DNA from: Petroclostridium sp. X23
GTDB taxonomy: Bacteria > Bacillota > Clostridia > SK-Y3
NCBI RefSeq assembly: GCF_030013905.1
Contig: NZ_CP124862.1
Coordinates: 3,351,051-3,415,050, forward strand
DNA length: 64,000 nucleotides
Direction of reading: 5' to 3'
Shown here: one piece after another, positions 17,216 to 25,834 of the stretch
How positions within the stretch are numbered: the first letter of the stretch is position 1
Layout of the letters: every line of letters starts with the position of its first letter
The notes under the pieces: model-generated
Databases searched by the model: none
What the model saw: the letters and a program-made list of their open reading frames with translations, nothing else
What the model was told of the DNA's origin: nothing
Position numbers and translations under genes: made by a program

Positions 17216-18153
17216 CAAAGCAGATTGCTACAAGACAAGCATTCGGCCAAGAATTAGTTGAAATAGGAAAAGAAAGAAACGATTTTGTGGTTATGGACGC
17301 GGACATCGCAAAATCCTGTTCCACAGATTTATTTCACAAGGCATTTCCTGAGAGATCCTATAACTTTGGTATTGCAGAGCAGAACTTTATGGCGATTGCG
17401 GCAGGATATGCGTCAACAGGAGCAACAGTATTTGCAGCAACCTACAGTGTATTTGCAAGTATGAGAGCTTGTGAGCAGATTAGAACCTTTATCTGCTATC
17501 CTAAACTAAACGTACGTGTGATTGCAAGCCACGGCGGACTGCAAGTAGGGGCCGACGGTGCAACTCACCAAGCGATTGAAGATATAGGGATTATGAGGTC
17601 TATTCCTAATATGACAGTGATCCAACCTTCTGACGGCGTATCGGCAAAGCTGGCAGCAAGAGCGGTAATGGACTATGAAGGTCCTGTATATATCAGAGTA
17701 TTGAGAAATCCTTCACCTATCTTATTCGATGAAAGCTATAAATTTGAGATTGGCAAAGCAGTTGAGTTAAAAGACTACGGTACTGATGTTACGCTGATCG
17801 GAACAGGCGCAATGGTATTAAAAACATTAGAAGCTGCCGAAAAGCTAAAAGAAGAAGGCATCAACGCAAGAGTACTGGAAGTCCATACATTAAAACCGAT
17901 TGATGAAGAAGCGATTTTAAAAGCAGCAAAAGAAACCGGCGGTATTGTAACAGTAGAAGACCATAATATCTTCGGAGGTCTTGGAAGTGCTGTAGCAGAA
18001 GTGCTAAGCGAGAAGCATCCGGCATTCTTAAAGAGAGTTGCTATTCCTGACGTATTCGGTGAATCAGGAGACTCAGAACTTTTATATGAACATTATGGAT
18101 TAGCCGTAAAAGATATCATCAGTGCTGCAAAAGAAATCGTATCAAAAAGATAA
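17212..18153 (+). CDS. Transketolase, C-terminal subunit (copy 2)
   Basis: A 313-residue partner of the preceding chain, with the FGIAEQN catalytic segment. Identical in protein sequence to copy 1. The SDR gene begins 20 bp downstream behind GGGAGG, so dehydrogenase and transketolase are made together. Confidence 0.9.
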   Translation: MTKQIATRQAFGQELVEIGKERNDFVVMDADIAKSCSTDLFHKAFPERSYNFGIAEQNFMAIAAGYASTGATVFAATYSVFASMRACEQIRTFICYPKLNVRVIASHGGLQVGADGATHQAIEDIGIMRSIPNMTVIQPSDGVSAKLAARAVMDYEGPVYIRVLRNPSPILFDESYKFEIGKAVELKDYGTDVTLIGTGAMVLKTLEAAEKLKEEGINARVLEVHTLKPIDEEAILKAAKETGGIVTVEDHNIFGGLGSAVAEVLSEKHPAFLKRVAIPDVFGESGDSELLYEHYGLAVKDIISAAKEIVSKR

Positions 18154-18173
18154 CAATAAGGGAGGCATATAAA

Positions 18174-18929
18174 ATGAATCTTCAAGGAAAAGTTGCCATT
18201 GTCACAGGGTCAGGTTCAAAAAGAGGAATTGGTAGAGCGATTGCGCTTTGCTTGGCAGAAAAAGGCGCGGACATCGTTGTTGCAGATATGAACTTAGAAG
18301 GCGCAAAAGAAGTTGCAAAGGAAGTAGAAGCATTAGGAAGAAAAGCCCTGGCGGTAGTAGCCAATGTAACGGAGCCGGGCAGTGTTCAGCAAATGGTAGA
18401 TGAAACACTAAAAGCATTTGGAAAAGTAGATATTCTAGTTAATAACGCAGGAATTACACAGCCAATTACAACACTAGATATGACATTAGAAGACTTTGAA
18501 AGGATCATAAAAGTAAACTTAACAGGAACTTTCCTATGTTCTAAAGCAGTCATGAAACCAATGATGGAGAAAAAATACGGCAGAATTATAAACATCAGTT
18601 CCGTTTCAGGAAAACGCGGCGGCGGCGTATATGGCGGTTCCCACTACTCCGCAGCAAAAGCAGGTGTATTAGGATTTGCCAAAGCTTTAGCCAGAGAAGT
18701 GGTAGAGCATGGTATCACTGTAAATAGTGTTGCACCGGGACTCATTGCGACAGATATCCGTGTAGGTCTTCCAATGGAAAAAGAAAAAGCGATTTGGGAA
18801 ACCATTCCGATGAAGCGTCCCGGTACAGCGATGGAAATCGCAGAAACCGTTGCTTTCCTAGCTTCAGATGGGGCTGCATATATCACCGGAGAAGATATAG
18901 ACGTAAACGGTGGTTCACACATGGATTAA
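18174..18929 (+). CDS. Short-chain dehydrogenase/reductase
   Basis: A 251-residue classical SDR. The nucleotide-binding glycine motif is VTGSGSKRGIGRAIA; NNAG is present as LVNNAGI; the catalytic Ser is in INISSVSG and the Tyr/Lys pair in HYSAAKAG; the C-terminus ITGEDIDVNGG is typical of FabG-like members. It likely interconverts a polyol or acid and its keto form with NAD(P)H. The site between transketolase and TRAP genes suggests that it acts on the imported substrate; fatty-acid FabG function is unlikely. Confidence 0.85.
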   Translation: MNLQGKVAIVTGSGSKRGIGRAIALCLAEKGADIVVADMNLEGAKEVAKEVEALGRKALAVVANVTEPGSVQQMVDETLKAFGKVDILVNNAGITQPITTLDMTLEDFERIIKVNLTGTFLCSKAVMKPMMEKKYGRIINISSVSGKRGGGVYGGSHYSAAKAGVLGFAKALAREVVEHGITVNSVAPGLIATDIRVGLPMEKEKAIWETIPMKRPGTAMEIAETVAFLASDGAAYITGEDIDVNGGSHMD

Positions 18930-18984
18930 AACCCAAAGGTTTTAATATATAAAAAACTATTCATTTTTAAGGAGGAGTATTATT

Positions 18985-20055
18985 ATGAGAAAAGGCTTAG
19001 CAGTAGTTTCAATGTTATTGGTATTTGTAATGCTATTTGCCGTAGGTTGTACACCGGTAGGCAAAGAGCCTGCTCCGGCAAAAGAAGAGCCAGCGAAACA
19101 GGAACCGGCAGCTCAAGAACCTGCAAAAAAAGAAGAAAATAAAGATGCAGAAATCGTTTTGAAGCTTGGATATGGTGCGCCAACCAGCAATCCTAGACAT
19201 CTTGTTGCAGAACAGTATTCAAAATGGGTAAGTGAGCAGACAAACGGTAAAGTTAAAATCGAATTATATCCGGCAGAAATGTTAGGAACCGACAAACAGA
19301 TGGCAGAAGCTGTTACAATGGGTACTTTGGATATGAGTATCAATGCGCATGGTGTTATTGCAAGTTATGAGCCAAAATTAGCAGCTATTGAGCTCCCATT
19401 CCTATTCGATGCTCCTGAAAAAGTAGGTAAGGTATTGGATGGAGAAATCGGTGAAGAATTAGCGAAAAATCTTCCGGCAAAAGGAATGAGAATATTAGCT
19501 TATTGGGAAAATGGTTTAAGACATATCACAAACAGCAAAAAAGCTATTGAAAAGCCTGAAGATTTAAAAGGATTAAAGATCAGAACACCGGAAAACAAGA
19601 TGACCCTTGCTATATTTAAAGCATTGGGCGCAAGTCCGGCACCACTGGCATTCCCAGAGTTATACCTTGCATTGTCACAAGGCGTGTTTGATGGGCAGGA
19701 AAACCCGGTTACCAATATTCATGCAGCAAAATTTGATGAAGTTCAAAAGTATATCTCTATTACCAATCATAAATATGAAAGCTGTCCTTTGATCGTAAGT
19801 GAAACAGTGTGGGGTAAATTACCTGCTGATGTTCAAAAAGTGTTAAAAGAAGGCGCGGTTAAATTTGCGCAAGAGCACAGAAAAATGATTCAAGAGAATG
19901 AAGCAAAACTGCTTGCAGATCTTGAATCCAAAGGTATGAAAGTGAGCAGACCTGACTTGAAGCCATTCCAAGAAGCTACAAAGTCCGTATATGCTGAATG
20001 GGAATCTGTATTAGGAAAAGATCTGATTGAAAAGATTCAAGCAGCTGCGAAGTAA
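18985..20055 (+). CDS. dctP: TRAP transporter solute-binding lipoprotein (DctP family)
   Basis: A 356-residue protein. Lipobox FAVGC at the end of the signal peptide anchors it outside the membrane. A flexible Pro/Ala/Lys/Glu linker (residues about 30-55) precedes the DctP fold (LGYGAPTSNPRHLVAEQYSKW, the ELYPAEMLGTDKQMAEAV segment, then ALSQGVFDGQENPVTNI). The conserved Arg region LKIRTPENK, which usually contacts a carboxylate, is present, so the ligand probably carries an acid group, though polyol-binding members exist. Followed by a hairpin before dctQ. Confidence 0.9.
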   Translation: MRKGLAVVSMLLVFVMLFAVGCTPVGKEPAPAKEEPAKQEPAAQEPAKKEENKDAEIVLKLGYGAPTSNPRHLVAEQYSKWVSEQTNGKVKIELYPAEMLGTDKQMAEAVTMGTLDMSINAHGVIASYEPKLAAIELPFLFDAPEKVGKVLDGEIGEELAKNLPAKGMRILAYWENGLRHITNSKKAIEKPEDLKGLKIRTPENKMTLAIFKALGASPAPLAFPELYLALSQGVFDGQENPVTNIHAAKFDEVQKYISITNHKYESCPLIVSETVWGKLPADVQKVLKEGAVKFAQEHRKMIQENEAKLLADLESKGMKVSRPDLKPFQEATKSVYAEWESVLGKDLIEKIQAAAK

Positions 20056-20083
20056 GCATCAGTAAAGATTATGTAGATTAAAT

Positions 20084-20118
20084 AATAATGTCTAGGAGCA
20101 CTTGTCCTAGACATTATT
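20084..20118 (+). terminator. Hairpin between dctP and dctQ
   Basis: AATAATGTCTAGGA pairs with TCCTAGACATTATT, 7-base loop, no long T run. A leaky terminator or mRNA-stabilising hairpin here would raise the binding protein above the membrane subunits. Confidence 0.55.
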
Positions 20119-20199
20119 ACTAATATTTATGTAGACGAGTGATCTATATAAGTTGAATTAAATAATTGGACTATTAGTCTAATATTCATGTTGATGATT

Positions 20200-20284
20200 A
20201 GTAAGGCCGTATGGAAATACGGCCGAAAACAGGAATACAGACATAGGACATTTAATCGGACGTATTGCCATACGTCCCTACATG
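20200..20284. repeat. Small GC-richer double-hairpin repeat
   Basis: Two hairpins in the 309-base gap between dctP and dctQ: GGCCGTAT-GGAA-ATACGGCC (20205-20224) and GGACGTATTGCCATACGTCC (20258-20277), followed by CTACATG. Its higher GC and hairpins resemble the other dispersed intergenic repeats. No gene is present in this gap. Confidence 0.5.
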
Positions 20285-20364
20285 TTTTGCATAATTAGAT
20301 CGTTACAAATATTTAATTCATCATATATAGTGAGGGTTAATAGTATGGTAAGGAGGTATTAAAA

Positions 20365-20865
20365 ATGAATAGTTTAATAAAAAAGCTAAGCGATATGACA
20401 AATTTCATTGCTGTTAAGATTTCTTTAGTATTAATTATTGCATTGACCATACTGACAACGATGGGCGTTGTCTATAGATATGTTTTACAAATGCCCTTGG
20501 TATGGCTGTATGAAACCAGTGTTGTTATTTTTGCATGGATGATATTTTTGGGTGCAAGCATTGCGTTTAAACAAAGAGAGCATATTAAATTAGAATTTCT
20601 GGTTAGCTCGGTACCGGAGAATGTAGCGAGAATGTTAAAAATAATTATTGAAATCATTACAATCGCATTTTTAGTATTCGTTATAAAAGAAGGTTTTGAA
20701 ATCGTAAAAAACACATGGAATCAGACCTATAATACCATTAATCTTTCTACTGCCTGGTTTTATTTATCTTTCCCGGTCAGTGCGGTATTTATGGTAATCC
20801 ACTTAATAGAAGCTGTTTTAGAATTATTATTTGAAAAGAATACCATGGCGAAGGAGGGACAATAA
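20365..20865 (+). CDS. dctQ: TRAP transporter small membrane subunit (DctQ family)
   Basis: A 166-residue protein with four predicted membrane segments and the DctQ-typical PLVWLYETSVVIFAWMIFLG and FKQREHIKLEF stretches. It bridges the binding protein and the large permease. Its TAA overlaps the dctM ATG by one base, so the two are translationally coupled. AAGGAGG lies 9 bases before the start. Confidence 0.9.
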   Translation: MNSLIKKLSDMTNFIAVKISLVLIIALTILTTMGVVYRYVLQMPLVWLYETSVVIFAWMIFLGASIAFKQREHIKLEFLVSSVPENVARMLKIIIEIITIAFLVFVIKEGFEIVKNTWNQTYNTINLSTAWFYLSFPVSAVFMVIHLIEAVLELLFEKNTMAKEGQ

Positions 20866-22142
20866 TGGGTGCTATATTGATGGTTGCTTTCGCGTTAATG
20901 ATGGCATTAGGTGTACCTATCGCCATTTCTTTAGGATTTGGAACGGTAATAGCCATATTGGCTACCGGAAAGTATCCGGTCCTTGCGGCAGTTCACAGAA
21001 TGATTTCCGGGGTTGATTCATATATTCTCCTTGCCATTCCTTTCTTCATCCTGGCAGGACAGCTCATGAATACCGGGGGAATCACCAAGAAGATATTCAG
21101 ATTTGCATCAGCTTTGGTAGGACACATTCCGGGAGGGCTTGGACATGCGAATATCGTAGCAAGTATCATTTTCTCAGGAATGTCGGGATCTGCCGTTGCC
21201 GATGCCGGAGGACTGGGACAGGTAGAAATGGAAGCCATGACCGATGAAGGATATGATGCGGACTTTAGTGCGGCGGTAACTGCTGCATCGGCGACCATTG
21301 GTCCCATCATTCCGCCAAGTATTCCTATGGTTGTTTATGGTGCGGCTGCGGAAGTTTCCATCGGAGCATTGTTTTTAGGTGGTTTTTTTCCGGGACTATT
21401 ATTAGGTCTTGCTTGTATGGCATTAGTTTATGTGATGTCAGTAAAAAGAGGTTATCCTAAGAAAGACCGTTTGGATTGGAAAGAGATATGGGTATCTTTT
21501 AAAGAGTCCTTCTTATCTCTCTTAACACCGGTTATCATTATCGGAGGAATCTTGGGAGGAATCTTCACCCCTACGGAAGCAGCGGTTATTGCTGCGGTAT
21601 ATTCCTTCATTTTAGGGTTTATCGTTTATAGAGAAATCACTGTAAAAGACTTGATGCAGATGTTGGTGAATACCGTAGTAGCCACCTCAACGGTTGTATT
21701 GATTATCGGGGGAGCAGCTTCTTTCTCATGGGTTGTTGCAATGGAAGGAGTACCGCAAAAAGTCGCAAGTTTCTTGCTGTCAATTACATCTAATCCGTAT
21801 GTTATTATTTTGTTATTAAATATTGTATTCTTAATTTTAGGTATGTTTATGGAAAGCTTATCAGTTCTTTTGATTACCGTTCCATTCTTAATGCCTTTAA
21901 TAACGCAGTTAGGGTTAGACCCGGTGCACCTTGGGGTAGTCCTTGTACTGAACTTAATGATTGGGCTGTCCACGCCGCCGGTAGGAATGTCGCTGTTCGT
22001 ATGTGCTAAGATTGCGAATGTAAAGCTTGAAAGGTTGTATAAGGCAATGATACCGTTCTTGGTTCCGCTGATTGCGGTATTGTTAATTGTTTCATACTTC
22101 CCGGATACGGTGCTGTTGCTGCCGAGATTATTCTTAAAATAG
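20865..22142 (+). CDS. dctM: TRAP transporter large permease (DctM family)
   Basis: A 425-residue, about 12-helix permease with the DctM motifs LGVPIAISLGFG, FSGMSGSAVADAGGLG and IIPPSIPMVVYG, and the repeat-half equivalents near GVPQKVASFL and STPPVGMSLFV. It carries out Na+-driven uptake of the substrate delivered by DctP. Last gene of the operon. Part of its 5' region survives as a 96%-identical scrap at 14812-14953. Confidence 0.92.
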   Translation: MGAILMVAFALMMALGVPIAISLGFGTVIAILATGKYPVLAAVHRMISGVDSYILLAIPFFILAGQLMNTGGITKKIFRFASALVGHIPGGLGHANIVASIIFSGMSGSAVADAGGLGQVEMEAMTDEGYDADFSAAVTAASATIGPIIPPSIPMVVYGAAAEVSIGALFLGGFFPGLLLGLACMALVYVMSVKRGYPKKDRLDWKEIWVSFKESFLSLLTPVIIIGGILGGIFTPTEAAVIAAVYSFILGFIVYREITVKDLMQMLVNTVVATSTVVLIIGGAASFSWVVAMEGVPQKVASFLLSITSNPYVIILLLNIVFLILGMFMESLSVLLITVPFLMPLITQLGLDPVHLGVVLVLNLMIGLSTPPVGMSLFVCAKIANVKLERLYKAMIPFLVPLIAVLLIVSYFPDTVLLLPRLFLK

Positions 22143-22148
22143 ACTTAT

Positions 22149-22189
22149 AATAAAATAGCTCCCAGATAAAAGCTGGGAGCTATTTTATT
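22149..22189 (+). terminator. Terminator of the TRAP operon
   Basis: Perfect 16-bp stem AATAAAATAGCTCCCA with its complement, 9-base loop, T-rich tail. Confidence 0.9.
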
Positions 22190-22190
22190 A

Positions 22191-22316
22191 TTTAGCACAT
22201 AGAGGAAATCGGACACGGGGACTGGTCTGCTGTCAGGTCTGGTTTTTGGCCGGACTGTGGCCCTGTCCCCGTGTCCGATTTTCGAACGATTAAGCACTTT
22301 TTTACATCCTTCTATA
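22191..22316. repeat. Palindromic intergenic repeat, family P, copy 2
   Basis: Lacks the left terminus and begins at TTTAGCACATAGAGG. The central hairpin (AAATCGGACACGGGGAC ... GTCCCCGTGTCCGATTTT) is nearly identical to copy 1, and the right arm ends ACATCCTTCTATAG. Confidence 0.75.
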
Positions 22317-22380
22317 GACAAAAATATTTCTAATACTATATAATAAGAACACTTGAATTCGGTATGGGAGGCTCCAGTGA

Positions 22381-23427
22381 ATGAATAATTATCCATCATT
22401 TCACGAAAAGAAAGAATATTTATCAACTTCCGGTGTAAATATAGTATTCTTAATAGGAACGCTGGCATTATTTATTATAGATATTCTTACGAATTTATTT
22501 ATGAAGGGAAAAGGTATCAAAATCGGTCCCAATATATTTTATTTGATAGCTTTAATCACGGAATTTTTATTTATATTATTACCAGCATATCTTTACGTAG
22601 TCTATACCAAAAAGAACATAAGAAAGGTATTAAGGATAAATAAACTGTCACTTGCAAATGTTTTGATTATCATCGGGATAGCGATATTTTTAATGCCATT
22701 GACCGGATTTGTGAATTATATTGTAATATATATTGTAAGTATGATTGGAAGACCTATTCCTAATCCTATTCTTGATATCGGCGATTTAAAAGGCTTTCTC
22801 GTTGGTACGGCGGTGATTGCGGGTTCAGCAGGAGTTTGTGAGGAAGTCATGTTTAGAGGTGTGATATTACGCGGGTATGAGAAATATGGAAGGGGTACAG
22901 CGCTTATTGTAACTTCCCTTCTATTTGCTGTAATGCATAGGAATATTCAAAATGTTATCGGCATTTTTTTTATAGGGCTTGTAATCGGGTACATTGTATA
23001 TAGAACAAATTCTATCTTTGCTGGGATGATTGCGCATTTTACCAATAATGCTATTGTTGTGCTCATCATGTACGGTTTTAATATGCTTTCAAATAAGATG
23101 GGAATAGACCTGAATGAGCTTGCACAAAAGCAGCAGGCAGCAGGAATGCCGCGGATGGATATGATGGCAGCGATTTTATGGTTTGTAATTGTAGGTTTCT
23201 CAGCTGTAGTATTTATTGGATTGCTTACCCTATTAAGATATAATACACGGGATATGGTGCAAGAACAGATGAATTTGGATACCTATTCGGCACAGCATAA
23301 GGAAGATATAGGATGGCTGCAATATGGTCCATTAATGATTGGTTTGAGCTTCATTTTAATAAAGTTTATACAGGATGTTTACTATATCTTATCTTTATCT
23401 ATGCCTGAATGGATGAAGCTGATATAA
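22381..23427 (+). CDS. CPBP-family intramembrane metalloprotease
   Basis: A 348-residue membrane protein with eight or so hydrophobic segments. The CPBP (Abi/Rce1-like) active-site motifs are present: CEEVMFRGV (two Glu and Arg), FAVMHRNIQ and AHFTNNA (His ligands). These glutamate proteases cut prenylated or bacteriocin-type substrates; no bacteriocin gene is visible nearby, so the target is unknown. Monocistronic between repeat copy 2 and a strong terminator. Confidence 0.85.
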   Translation: MNNYPSFHEKKEYLSTSGVNIVFLIGTLALFIIDILTNLFMKGKGIKIGPNIFYLIALITEFLFILLPAYLYVVYTKKNIRKVLRINKLSLANVLIIIGIAIFLMPLTGFVNYIVIYIVSMIGRPIPNPILDIGDLKGFLVGTAVIAGSAGVCEEVMFRGVILRGYEKYGRGTALIVTSLLFAVMHRNIQNVIGIFFIGLVIGYIVYRTNSIFAGMIAHFTNNAIVVLIMYGFNMLSNKMGIDLNELAQKQQAAGMPRMDMMAAILWFVIVGFSAVVFIGLLTLLRYNTRDMVQEQMNLDTYSAQHKEDIGWLQYGPLMIGLSFILIKFIQDVYYILSLSMPEWMKLI

Positions 23428-23441
23428 AGAGAAAATAAATT

Positions 23442-23488
23442 GTACGTAAAAGAGCCGGATTATAATATAATCCGGCTCTTTTACGTAC
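23442..23488. terminator. Perfect bidirectional palindrome/terminator
   Basis: A 47-base perfect palindrome: GTACGTAAAAGAGCCGGAT and its complement around a short centre. The AAAAGAGCC...GGCTCTTTT core gives a T run on both strands. Confidence 0.85.
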
Positions 23489-23664
23489 ATACAGTGCTTT
23501 CAAATAATATTGATTACCTTTTTTGCAGTAGGACTCTTGCCATTCAGACCGCTTAGAGGCTAGCCATCAAATCCGTATATAACGTAAAATTTTATTGTGC
23601 AGTAAAGTAAAGAAAAAAGCATATAATAAGTAACAGACAAAAATCTATTCTTGAGGTAAAAGAG

Positions 23665-24693
23665 ATGTTGTCAGTGATTATGAATGTAATGAAGGCATTG
23701 AATGTGTCTTTTACAAAAAGCAATATATATAAACTTTTGGTAGTAGGCCTAATTAGCTTATTTATCTGTGCGGCGGCGTATTACCATTATGAAAGTCCCG
23801 TCAATCAGGATTTGGGTATTGGAGATGCCATATGGTGGGGATTGGTGACATCGACAACGGTAGGATACGGTGATTTTTATCCCACTACATTAGGGGGAAG
23901 AGTAGTAGCAACAATACTGATGCTTGTAGGTATAAGCTCCTATGGCTTTATTACCGCTGCGGTAGCATCGATTTTTGTAGAAAACAGGCTAAGGAAAGGA
24001 ATGGGTTTGATGGGTGTGAAAATAGAAAATCATATTGTAGTGATTGGATGGGGCAGCAAAAGTAAAATCATCATAGAAGAACTGGTGCAAGAGGACCCGT
24101 GTGCAAAAGTTGTGATTGTTGATGATATTGAGCAGCTTGACCTGATTTATGATAGTGTCTATTTTGTCCATGGGGATACAACAAAGGATGATACCCTCGT
24201 AAAAGCGAATATACAAAAGGCAAGCACAGTAATGGTGATAGCCGATGAAAAATTAATAAACTCAGGTATGGCAGATGCAAAGTCGGTTCTAATATGCCTT
24301 GCAGTAGATAAGCAAAATAGTAATGTACATCTTATTGCTGAAGTATTGAATGAAGAAAATGTTCCCCACTTTCAGCGCGCCAATGTGGACGATATTATTA
24401 TAAGTAACCAGATGAGTGGTAGGATCATGGTAAGAAGTGCATTATATAAGAATGTAAGTACTGCATTAAAAGAGTTATTGACGGCTGCATATGGAAATGA
24501 AATATATGAATGCAGAGTACAGGATGAAGATGTAGGGGTACCATTTAAAGAGTTATGCTGGGCATATATGGAGAAAAAAGATGCGATTATATTAGGAATT
24601 GCAAATGGTAAATTAATCCTTAACCCTGAAAAAAATAGATTGACAACGAAAGATGATGTTATCATATATATAGCTCGCAATAGAATAGTCTAG
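23665..24693 (+). CDS. Two-TM potassium channel with RCK/TrkA-N domain
   Basis: A 342-residue protein: first membrane helix at about residues 20-40, pore loop with the K+ selectivity filter STTVGYGD at about residues 70-77, second helix to about 110, then a Rossmann RCK-N domain (IVVIGWGSKSKIIIEEL) and an RCK-C domain at the C-terminus. It is an MthK/GsuK-type ligand-gated channel. The glycine motif is GWGSKS, so the nucleotide-binding pattern is incomplete and the gating ligand is unclear. Confidence 0.88.
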   Translation: MLSVIMNVMKALNVSFTKSNIYKLLVVGLISLFICAAAYYHYESPVNQDLGIGDAIWWGLVTSTTVGYGDFYPTTLGGRVVATILMLVGISSYGFITAAVASIFVENRLRKGMGLMGVKIENHIVVIGWGSKSKIIIEELVQEDPCAKVVIVDDIEQLDLIYDSVYFVHGDTTKDDTLVKANIQKASTVMVIADEKLINSGMADAKSVLICLAVDKQNSNVHLIAEVLNEENVPHFQRANVDDIIISNQMSGRIMVRSALYKNVSTALKELLTAAYGNEIYECRVQDEDVGVPFKELCWAYMEKKDAIILGIANGKLILNPEKNRLTTKDDVIIYIARNRIV

Positions 24694-24832
24694 ACGCCTA
24701 AAAAATTTAAAAAATCATATTCACAAAAATCCGTGAAAGTGTTAATATTGATTTGTAATATTTTCAATTAATCCATATATATTATTATATCATTTATTTT
24801 AGGGTACATGCCCTATACAGGGAGATGATTAT

Positions 24833-25834
24833 GTGAGGATAGGTCTGCCAAGAGCATTGGTTTACTATTATTACTATCCTTTATGGAAATGCTTGTTTGA
24901 AGAACTAGGTGCAGAAGTTGTCATTTCTGATATCACGTCAAAAAGTCTTATTCAGAAAGGGATAAAAGTTACCGTACCTGAGATATGTCTTCCGATTAAA
25001 ATTTTTAATGGTCATGTTATCAACCTTTTATCTAAAGAAATAGACTATATTTTTATTCCACGGTTTGTGAGTATAGAAGCGGATAAATGGTTCTGTCCAA
25101 AATTTATCGGTTTGCCGGAATTGGTGAGTTATACCATTGAAGAGGCCGGTCAAAAAATGTTGACAGTAGATATTAACGGAAAACGGGAGGATACCTGTGA
25201 ATGGAAAAATTACCGTCCATTATGCAACGTATTAAATGTTACTGAGAAACAGTTGAAGAGAGCCTTAAAGACCGCGGCACGCCATTGGAAGCTTTTCAGG
25301 GACTATTGCATGTCCGGCCTTTCTATGGAGGAAGCGGAGCAGGCATGTATCGGTCAAGATAAAAAGCCGCAAATTTCGAATGAAAATCCTGCAGAAATAA
25401 CTCTGGGAGTCTTAGGATATGTTTACAACATATATGATTCATTCGTAAGTATGGATATTATTAAAAAATTAGAGGAGATGGATGTCAAAGTAATTACTTT
25501 TGATATGATGAATCAAAAAGACATTACAAATAGATTTGGGAAAAAGTCAAAAAGATTGTATTGGACTTTCAGTGACAAGATCTATGGGACAGCCGTTTCT
25601 CTGCTGGAACAAGGAGAGATCGACGGATTGATTCATGTTACTGCTTTTGGTTGCGGTCCGGATTCTGTTACCGGAAAATTGATGGAGTTAGAAAGTGAAA
25701 ATTATCAAAAGCCTTTTATGACATTAAGAGTGGATGAGCATACTGGAGAAAGTCATCTGCAGACCAGAGTAGAAGCTTTTGTTGATATGATAAAAAGAAA
25801 GAAATATGCTGATCAAAGGAGCGAATCCGCATGA
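24833..25834 (+). CDS. 2-hydroxyacyl-CoA dehydratase activator-associated protein (DUF2229-like), part 1
   Basis: A 333-residue protein starting at GTG. The opening IGLPRALVYYYYYPLW, the CLPIKIFNGH segment and the later FGCGPDSVTGKLMELE place it in the DUF2229/COG3580 group. In many Clostridia this region is fused to an ATPase activator in one protein of about 1,400 residues; here it is separate. Its stop overlaps the next start by ATGA. Conserved cysteines (C in PEICLP, in DKWFCPKF and in FGCGPD) suggest an iron-sulfur cluster. The physiological reaction is unknown. Confidence 0.75.
   Translation: MRIGLPRALVYYYYYPLWKCLFEELGAEVVISDITSKSLIQKGIKVTVPEICLPIKIFNGHVINLLSKEIDYIFIPRFVSIEADKWFCPKFIGLPELVSYTIEEAGQKMLTVDINGKREDTCEWKNYRPLCNVLNVTEKQLKRALKTAARHWKLFRDYCMSGLSMEEAEQACIGQDKKPQISNENPAEITLGVLGYVYNIYDSFVSMDIIKKLEEMDVKVITFDMMNQKDITNRFGKKSKRLYWTFSDKIYGTAVSLLEQGEIDGLIHVTAFGCGPDSVTGKLMELESENYQKPFMTLRVDEHTGESHLQTRVEAFVDMIKRKKYADQRSESA

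Larger units (their letters stand above)
16281..18188 (+). repeat. 1,908-bp direct repeat, copy 2
   Basis: Second copy of 12905-14812, in intact context: it begins inside a complete rpiR gene and ends inside a complete SDR gene. This locus is therefore the parental arrangement. Confidence 0.9.
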
